Source: Marinovum sp048263515 (GTDB lineage: Bacteria > Pseudomonadota > Alphaproteobacteria > Rhodobacterales > Rhodobacteraceae). Taken from it: a stretch of 64,000 bases of DNA. The notes under the pieces are model-generated. The model saw nothing but the letters and a program-made list of their open reading frames with translations. It searched no databases and was not told where the DNA came from. The translations under genes and the position numbers were made by a program. The stretch is taken from positions 62,001 through 126,000 of the forward strand of contig NZ_JBLXEC010000011.1 in assembly GCF_048263515.1 (NCBI RefSeq), read 5' to 3'. The stretch's first letter is position 1. Each line of letters opens with the position of its first letter. Positions 58,277-64,000 of the stretch are shown piece after piece.

Positions 58277-59163
58277 CAGCCCCGACCTCTCAGCAGCTTG
58301 AAGGCATCGCCGAAGGCCTCGAGCGCCTGGGCCGGCACCACGATCGTCTGGTTGCCCTGGCCCTGGCCCAGCACGCCCATCGCCTCGACCTGTTTCAGCG
58401 CCACCTGGTATTGCGCCGCCTCGATGCCGTGTTCGGCGATTGCCTTGGCCACCACCTCGGTGGCGTAGGCCTCGGCGTCGGCCTGGATGCGGCGGGCCTT
58501 GGCGGTCTGTTCGGCGGCGTAGAGCTCGGCGTCGGCGTTCAGCTCGACCGCGCGTTTCGAGCCTTCGGCCTTGGTCACCTGGGCGCGGCGTTCGCGTTCG
58601 GCGTTGAGCTGCTGCAGCATGGCGTCGCGCGTCGCCTGGTCGAGGTTGACGTCGAGGATCTCGGCCCGCGTCACCTCGATCCCCCAGTTGTCGACCGCGT
58701 CCATCACGCTCTCCTTGATCGTGTCGATCAGCGCCGAGCGGTTGGATTGCACATGGTCGAGCTCCATCTTGCCGATCTCGGCGCGAACGATGCCGGCCAC
58801 CGTGGTCTCGATCGCGGCGTCGATGTCGCGGATGCGGTAGACGGTCTTTTCCGGCTCGATGATGCGGTAGAACACCGAGGTGTCGACCTGCACCAGCACG
58901 TTGTCTGAGGTGATGGCGTCCTGCGAATGGGTCGGCAGCTGCCGCTCGAGGATCGAGATCTTGTGCGCCACCCGGTCGAGGAAGGGCACGATGAAATTGA
59001 TGCCCGGCCCCAGAACCGCATGCAGCCGGCCGAAGCGTTCGACCACGTATTTCTCGGACTGCGGCACGATTTTGACGCCGCGCAGCACCACGATGATCAC
59101 GAAAAGCGCGGCGAGCAGGATCACCAGATTGTCCTGCAGTAGGGTGAGAATCACGTCTTCCAT
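58276..59163 (-). CDS. SPFH domain protein (stomatin/QmcA-like)
   Basis: 295 residues from ATG 59163 (MEDVILTLLQDNLVILLAAL). A single N-terminal membrane segment is followed by the SPFH domain (VPQSEKYVVERFGRLHAVLGPGINFIVPFLDRV, QDAITSDNVLVQVDTSVFYRI) and a helical coiled-coil part (QLNAERERRAQVTKAEGSKRAVELNADAELY). It probably forms membrane microdomain assemblies with the NfeD partner. Confidence 0.93.
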   Translation of the reverse strand: MEDVILTLLQDNLVILLAALFVIIVVLRGVKIVPQSEKYVVERFGRLHAVLGPGINFIVPFLDRVAHKISILERQLPTHSQDAITSDNVLVQVDTSVFYRIIEPEKTVYRIRDIDAAIETTVAGIVRAEIGKMELDHVQSNRSALIDTIKESVMDAVDNWGIEVTRAEILDVNLDQATRDAMLQQLNAERERRAQVTKAEGSKRAVELNADAELYAAEQTAKARRIQADAEAYATEVVAKAIAEHGIEAAQYQVALKQVEAMGVLGQGQGNQTIVVPAQALEAFGDAFKLLRGRG

Positions 59164-59238
59164 AATGTCATCCTTCGGAAAAATAGCTGTCCGAAGGATG
59201 ACCCCGCCACAGCGTGAATGCAATGGCGGGGGGCCGGA

Positions 59239-60624
59239 TCAGTCGGTCTTGCGCCGGCGGATCGGCTGCGGGCGCACATGGGTCTCGATGTGGTCATACA
59301 GCAGGCCGGCGATGTTCTTGCCGCTGGCCTTCTCGATGCCTTCGAGCCCGGGTGAGGAGTTCACCTCGAGTACCTTGGGCCCGGCCTCGGCACGCAGCAG
59401 GTCGACACCGGCAAGCTTGAGCCCGAAAACCCGCGCCGCCTTGACCGCCGCCTCGCGTTCGGCGCGCGAGATGCGCACCACCTGGGCCGAGCCGCCGCGG
59501 TGCAGGTTGGAGCGGAAATCACCCTCGGCGCCGGTGCGTTTCATCGCTGCCACCACCTTGCCGCCGACCACCAGGCAGCGGATGTCCTCGCCGGCGGCCT
59601 CCTTGACGAAGTCCTGCACCAGGAAGTTGGCCTTGAGGCCGCGGAAGGCGTCGATCACCGATTGCGCTGCCTTCTTGGTCTCGGCCAGGACGACGCCCTT
59701 GCCCTGGGTGCTTTCAAGCAGCTTGACGATCAGCGGCGCGGTGCCGACCAGCCCGATCAGGCTGTCGGTGTCCTTGGGGCTGGCGGCAAAGGCGGTGTTG
59801 GGCATGCCGATCTTGTGACGCGCCATCAGCTGATGCGCACAGAGCTTGTCGCGGCTCTGGGTGATACCGGCAGAGCCGTTGATGCAATAGGTGCCGATGG
59901 TCTCGAACTGGCGCACCACGGCGGTGCCGTAGCTGGTGATCGAGGCGCCGATGCGCGGGATCACCGCGTCGAACCGGGGCAGGCGCTTGCCGTCGTAATA
60001 GACATCCGGCGACAGCGCATTGATCGCCATGTAACAACGGGTTGTGTCGATAACCTCAACCACGTGGCCGCGCTCTTCACCCTCGGCCACCAGCCGCGCG
60101 GTGGAATAGTTCTGCTCACGGCTCAGCACCGCGATGCGCAGCGCCCGGTTGGGGGCCATCTTGCGCACCTTGGTGGAGTGATAGACGTCGAAGCTGAGCT
60201 CCGGTTGCTGGAATTTCTCGGACGGCACCACGGTGACCCGCTCGGTCAGCGCCTGCCGGCCCAGCAGCATGTGGTTCGACATGCCGCGCCGGTCGGTCAG
60301 CGTCACCTCGATCGGCCAGACCTTGTCGGCGACCTTGATGTCGGTACGGATGACATAGCGGCTCTCGGCCTCGCCGTTCGAGCTGATGACTTCGCGCCGG
60401 TCGATGATCTCGGCCGAGCAGGGGATCGACAGGTCGTCGCGGCCGGGGATCGGATGCACGGCAAAGCGCACCTTGGGCTTGGATGCCGGGCCGAAGCGCT
60501 CGATGTCATAGGCATGCAGCGCCGAGGTGCGCGCGCCGGTGTCGACCTTGGCGCGCAGCGCCGGCAACCCCAGATCGGGCAGAGAAACCCATTCTTCCCA
60601 GCCCAGCTTGATCTCGTCGGTCAT
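59239..60624 (-). CDS. rimK: RimB-RimK fusion: ATP-dependent zinc protease domain plus ATP-grasp ligase
   Basis: 461 residues. Residues about 1-145 are the RimB-like aspartic-protease-fold domain (RAKVDTGARTSALHAYD, GRDDLSIPCSAEI, RRGMSNHMLLGRQAL). Residues about 160-450 are a RimK ATP-grasp ligase (RIAVLSREQNYSTARLVAEGEERGH, DAVIPRIGASITSYGTAVVRQFE, GTAPLIVKLLESTQGKGVVL, FVKEAAGEDIRCLVVGGKVVAAM, VDLLRAEAGPKVLEVNSSPGLEGIE). RimK adds glutamate to the C-terminus of ribosomal protein S6; RimB is normally a separate small protein that modulates RimK. Divergent from tgt. Confidence 0.93.
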   Translation of the reverse strand: MTDEIKLGWEEWVSLPDLGLPALRAKVDTGARTSALHAYDIERFGPASKPKVRFAVHPIPGRDDLSIPCSAEIIDRREVISSNGEAESRYVIRTDIKVADKVWPIEVTLTDRRGMSNHMLLGRQALTERVTVVPSEKFQQPELSFDVYHSTKVRKMAPNRALRIAVLSREQNYSTARLVAEGEERGHVVEVIDTTRCYMAINALSPDVYYDGKRLPRFDAVIPRIGASITSYGTAVVRQFETIGTYCINGSAGITQSRDKLCAHQLMARHKIGMPNTAFAASPKDTDSLIGLVGTAPLIVKLLESTQGKGVVLAETKKAAQSVIDAFRGLKANFLVQDFVKEAAGEDIRCLVVGGKVVAAMKRTGAEGDFRSNLHRGGSAQVVRISRAEREAAVKAARVFGLKLAGVDLLRAEAGPKVLEVNSSPGLEGIEKASGKNIAGLLYDHIETHVRPQPIRRRKTD

Positions 60625-60798
60625 GTCACGTGCCCCCGTCTGCTTCGGGGGCAGCGGTAGCGATTGCGGAACGATGTAGCAAGGCGAGAACGGAGGCAGC
60701 AGCCGGATCAGATGTCATCCGACGCAAGATAACCCAAGGCTCCGTCACGTCAAACCGGCGCTCTCGACAATTGCCGGCAAACAGGGCAAATCCGGGCC

Positions 60799-61926
60799 AT
60801 GACACAGACCTCCTTTACCCTGAAGGCCACCGATGGCCGTGCCCGCACCGGCGTGATCTCGACCCCGCGGGGCGACATCCGCACGCCGGCCTTCATGCCC
60901 GTCGGCACCGCCGCCACCGTCAAGGCGATGCTGCCGGAATCGGTGCGCGAGACCGGCGCCGACATCCTTCTGGGCAACACCTATCACCTGATGCTGCGCC
61001 CCACCGCCGAGCGGATCGACCGGCTGGGCGGGCTGCATGACTTCATGAACTGGCAGCGGCCCATCCTGACCGACAGCGGCGGCTTCCAGGTGATGAGCCT
61101 CGCCGGGCTGCGCAAGCTGACCGAGGAAGGCGTGTCCTTCAAGAGCCATATCGACGGCTCCAAGCACATGCTGAGCCCGGAACGCTCGATGGAAATCCAG
61201 CGGCTCTTGGGCTCTGACATCGTGATGTGTTTCGACGAATGCCCGGCGCTTCCGGCGGATCGCGACCGGATTGCCAGCAGCATGGAGATGTCGATGCGCT
61301 GGGCCGCGCGCTCCAAGGCGGCCTTTGGCGAGCGCCCCGGTCACATGCTTTTCGGCATCCAGCAGGGCGGGCTCGAACAGGACCTGCGCCAGCAATCCGC
61401 CGAGGCGCTGCAGGAGATCGGCTTCGACGGCTATGCCATCGGCGGTCTTGCGGTGGGTGAGGGGCAGGAGGCGATGTTCGGCTGTCTTGACTTCGCGCCC
61501 GAGCAGCTGCCGCAGGACAAGCCCCGCTACCTGATGGGCGTGGGCAAGCCCGATGACATCGTAGGCGCCGTGGCGCGCGGGGTCGACATGATGGACTGCG
61601 TTCTGCCGTCGCGCTCGGGGCGCACCGGGCAGGTCTTTACCCGCCACGGCGTGCTCAACATCAAGAACGCCCGCCACCAGGACGATCCCCGGCCGCTGGA
61701 CGAGACCTGCACATGCCCGGCCTGCCGCAGCTATTCGCGCGCCTATCTGCACCACGTGTTCCGGGCGCAGGAGATGATCTCCTCGATGCTGCTGACCTGG
61801 CACAACCTGCACTACTACCAGGAGCTGATGGCCGGCATGCGCGATGCGATCGCCGAAGGCCGCTTCGACGCCTGGCAGTCCGAGTTCCACGCAATGCGCG
61901 CCGAGGGCGATATCCCACCGCTTTGA
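60799..61926 (+). CDS. tgt: tRNA-guanine(34) transglycosylase
   Basis: Replaces guanine with preQ1 at tRNA position 34. 375 residues. Catalytic Asp92 in TDSGGFQVMS, HMLSPERSM and DIVMCFDECPALP, GIQQGG, and the second Asp in DMMDCVLPSRSGRTG. The zinc site is CTCPACRSYSRAYLHHVF with three Cys and one His. The enzyme acts upstream of QueA (7436-8491). Confidence 0.96.
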   Translation: MTQTSFTLKATDGRARTGVISTPRGDIRTPAFMPVGTAATVKAMLPESVRETGADILLGNTYHLMLRPTAERIDRLGGLHDFMNWQRPILTDSGGFQVMSLAGLRKLTEEGVSFKSHIDGSKHMLSPERSMEIQRLLGSDIVMCFDECPALPADRDRIASSMEMSMRWAARSKAAFGERPGHMLFGIQQGGLEQDLRQQSAEALQEIGFDGYAIGGLAVGEGQEAMFGCLDFAPEQLPQDKPRYLMGVGKPDDIVGAVARGVDMMDCVLPSRSGRTGQVFTRHGVLNIKNARHQDDPRPLDETCTCPACRSYSRAYLHHVFRAQEMISSMLLTWHNLHYYQELMAGMRDAIAEGRFDAWQSEFHAMRAEGDIPPL

Positions 61927-62059
61927 CGCAAAACGTGATAGGCTGCGGCAAGCTGACAGGCGATTACCGGCCGTTCCGTGCGGTCGCACGTTAACCTTGC
62001 GTTTGCATGCGTGGGTTATTCGTCTATGAAGCCAGCCAAGTAAACGAGCAAGCAGGCGC

Positions 62060-63115
62060 ATGACCGACAACCTTCAATCGCCCCGGCGATCCCCAGAACC
62101 GCGTGCGGACGAGCCGCAGCAGCGTGCGGCACGAGACTGGGTAAAGCTCCTTTCGGAGTACCGTGATCCCAGCGCAGCACGCAGCTGGTTCGAACTGGCC
62201 GTCACCGTCGGCCCGTTCATTCTCTTGTGGGCCGCAGCCTGGTGGTCGCTGGGCGTCAGCTACTGGCTGACCCTGGCGCTGTCGGTGCTCAACGCGGCAT
62301 TCCTGCTGCGGCTCTTTGCCATCCAGCACGACTGCGGCCATGGCGCCTTCTTCCAGAATCGTACGCTCAGCGACTGGCTGGGCCGGGTGCTGGGCGTGTT
62401 GACGCTGACGCCTTATGACGTCTGGCGGCGGTCGCATTCGATCCACCACAGCACCCATGGCAACCTCGGGCGTCGCGGCATGGGCGACATCCACACCCTG
62501 ACCGTGGCCGAATACAAGGCGCTGTCGCCTTACAACCGGCTGATGTACCGGCTGTACCGGCACCCGGTGGTGCTATTCGGTCTGGGGCCGGGATATCTGT
62601 TCTTCCTGCAGAACCGCCTACCGCTGGGGCTGATGGCGACGGCACGCTACTGGGTCAGCGCCATGGCGACCAATGCGGCGATCTTTGCGGTGCTGGGGGT
62701 GATCATCTGGTTCGGCGGGCTCAAGCCCGTTCTGCTGATCTTCCTGCCCTCGACGCTGCTGGCGGCGACCGCCGGGGTCTGGCTGTTCTATGTCCAGCAC
62801 CAGTTCGAGACCACCCATTGGGAATCGGAAGAAGACTGGCAGCTGCATGACGCCGCGCTGCACGGCAGCTCGCATTACGTGATGCCGCGGGTGCTGCAAT
62901 GGCTGAGCGCCAATATCGGCATTCACCACGTGCACCACCTGCACAGCCGCATTCCGTTCTACCGCCTGCCGCGGGTGCTGCGTGATCACGCCGAGCTGGC
63001 CACCGGCAATACGATGACCATCCGCGAAAGCCTGCAGAACGCGCGACTGCACCTTTGGGACGAAGACAGCCGCAGGCTGCTGTCCTTCCGCGAGGCGCGG
63101 GCGTTACTGGGCTGA
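62060..63115 (+). CDS. Membrane fatty acid desaturase
   Basis: 351 residues. The three histidine boxes of the membrane di-iron desaturases are present: HDCGH at residues 90-94, HSIHH at 126-130 and HHVHH at 289-293. Several hydrophobic pairs flank them. The hydrophilic N-terminal tail is rich in Arg and Pro. It introduces a double bond into acyl lipids. Similar genes are used for cold adaptation. Followed by a strong terminator. Confidence 0.92.
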   Translation: MTDNLQSPRRSPEPRADEPQQRAARDWVKLLSEYRDPSAARSWFELAVTVGPFILLWAAAWWSLGVSYWLTLALSVLNAAFLLRLFAIQHDCGHGAFFQNRTLSDWLGRVLGVLTLTPYDVWRRSHSIHHSTHGNLGRRGMGDIHTLTVAEYKALSPYNRLMYRLYRHPVVLFGLGPGYLFFLQNRLPLGLMATARYWVSAMATNAAIFAVLGVIIWFGGLKPVLLIFLPSTLLAATAGVWLFYVQHQFETTHWESEEDWQLHDAALHGSSHYVMPRVLQWLSANIGIHHVHHLHSRIPFYRLPRVLRDHAELATGNTMTIRESLQNARLHLWDEDSRRLLSFREARALLG

Positions 63116-63138
63116 GGCCCGGAACATCCGAGTTACCG

Positions 63139-63170
63139 AACGGCGGCCCCTGTGGCCGCCGTTTGCTTTT
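63139..63170 (+). terminator. Terminator of the desaturase gene
   Basis: AACGGCGGCC pairs perfectly with GGCCGCCGTT over a 5-base loop, followed by TGCTTTT, 23 bp after the stop. Confidence 0.82.
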
Positions 63171-63212
63171 GCATCGGCGGGAACCAGCCGGCCGCAAAGG
63201 CGTTGGCAGGAC

Positions 63213-64000
63213 ATGAAAACCCTGCACCTCCTCCCCGCATTCATTCTCGCCCCCTTTGCCGCCATGGCTCAACCCACGCCCGAGGCGATCTCGGACGCGC
63301 AATACTCCGGCGGGCCGCTGCCTGACGGCCAGTCGGCGATTGCCGTGGTCGTTCAGGTTCTGCTCGACCGTGCCGGCATCAGCCCCGGCGTCATCGACGG
63401 CTACCGTGGCCCGATGTCGGAAAGCGCCCTGCGCGCCTTCGAGACCCGCGAGGGCATGAGCGCCGACGGCGTGATGGACCAGGCGGTCTGGGAGGCGCTC
63501 GGCGGACCCGGCCATGAGCCTGTGATGCAGAGCTACACCATCACCGAAGAGGATGCCGCAGGCCTCTCCGACACGCTGCCAGAGGATTATGCCGAGCTGG
63601 CCGAGCTCGATCAGCTGGGCTACACCTCCGTCGCCGAGAAGCTGGCCGAGCGCTTTCACATGGACGAGGGCTTCCTCCGTGATCTCAACAGCGGTGCCAG
63701 TTTCGCGCCCGGCGAGACCATCACCGTCGCCGCCCCCGGTGCCGATGTCAGCGCCGAGGTGGCCCGCATCGAGGTGCGCAAGGATGTCACCCGGGTGGCG
63801 GCCTTCGATGCCTCCGGCCGGATGGTGGCGAATTACCCGGCGACGGTCGGCTCGGGCCAGCTGCCGTCGCCCAGCGGCACCCACGAGGTGACCGCCGTGG
63901 CGATCGATCCGACCTACACCTACGACCCCGACAAGAACTTCAAGCAGGGCGACAACGACAAGGTGCTGGTGCTGCCGCCGGGGCCGAACGGACCTGTGGG
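63213..64000 (+). CDS. L,D-transpeptidase (ErfK/YbiS family), partial
   Basis: 262 codons are visible and the frame runs off the right edge. A Sec signal peptide (MKTLHLLPAFILAPFAAMAQ, cleavage near AMA-Q) is followed by a peptidoglycan-binding PG_binding_1 module (VVVQVLLDRAGISPGVIDGYRGPMSE, ALRAFETREGMSADGVMD). The region KDVTRVAAFDASGRMVANYPATVGSG starts the YkuD catalytic domain; the catalytic HxxG and Cys would lie beyond the window. It makes 3-3 peptide crosslinks or anchors lipoproteins to peptidoglycan. Confidence 0.88.
   Translation, partial: MKTLHLLPAFILAPFAAMAQPTPEAISDAQYSGGPLPDGQSAIAVVVQVLLDRAGISPGVIDGYRGPMSESALRAFETREGMSADGVMDQAVWEALGGPGHEPVMQSYTITEEDAAGLSDTLPEDYAELAELDQLGYTSVAEKLAERFHMDEGFLRDLNSGASFAPGETITVAAPGADVSAEVARIEVRKDVTRVAAFDASGRMVANYPATVGSGQLPSPSGTHEVTAVAIDPTYTYDPDKNFKQGDNDKVLVLPPGPNGPV

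Overview
The window is a GC-rich chromosomal segment of an alphaproteobacterium, almost certainly Rhodobacteraceae (Roseobacter group). The evidence is: a DMSP lyase of the DddP type with its full metal-ligand set; a trpGD-trpC-moaC-moeA-lexA arrangement with a YibQ-like gene beside trpG, as in Rhodobacter relatives; alphaproteobacterial LexA (GTTC-N7-GTTC) and CtrA (TTAA-N7-TTAA) boxes; two TRAP transporters; and an Entner-Doudoroff edd/eda pair. I cannot name a genus. I saw no convincing rRNA, tRNA, CRISPR, IS element or prophage. It reads as core chromosome with intergenic repeats.

Layout. 1-6.1 kb: a truncated molybdenum hydroxylase pair (IorBA-like), a MltB-type transglycosylase, a degenerate receiver-domain protein and a glutathionyl-hydroquinone reductase, with two blocks of repeats. 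6.1-17 kb: PatB/MalY, QueA, an MFS permease, DUF924, LpdA, GltA, GltX and ComEC. 17-22.6 kb: lexA and the tightly overlapped operon trpG-trpD-ung-trpC-moaC-moeA. The lexA leader carries LexA, DnaA and CtrA boxes. 22.7-28.8 kb: a YibQ-like deacetylase, an XRE regulator, a small cold-shock-like protein, and ilvBN under a valine-rich leader-peptide attenuator. 29-33.8 kb: a TRAP transporter with oversized membrane subunits.

34-49 kb: a lipid kinase and phosphoesterase pair, Bpt, RDD, DUF2852, YbaK, GlnE, Eda/Edd with a LacI-type operator, RlmI, an orphan PIN protein, an M48 protease, a DedA protein and an HD hydrolase. 49.4-52.7 kb: dctPQM for C4-dicarboxylates, preceded by repeated palindromes. 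52.8-64 kb: TpiA, a 2-oxoglutarate/Fe(II) oxygenase, DddP, three genes of Fe-S/acetyltransferase type, NfeD/SPFH, a RimB-RimK fusion, Tgt, a fatty acid desaturase and a truncated L,D-transpeptidase.

The genes describe a marine heterotroph that takes up organic acids (two TRAP systems), uses Entner-Doudoroff and TCA enzymes, cleaves DMSP, and ties nitrogen status (GlnE) and amino-acid supply (trp, ilv) to growth. The least explained material is intergenic: a repeat family with a conserved core of about 50 bp in four loci and both orientations, a 145-bp tandem repeat, and a short GTATTT/GAGAAGAAG motif scattered at gene ends that pairs into hairpins between convergent genes.
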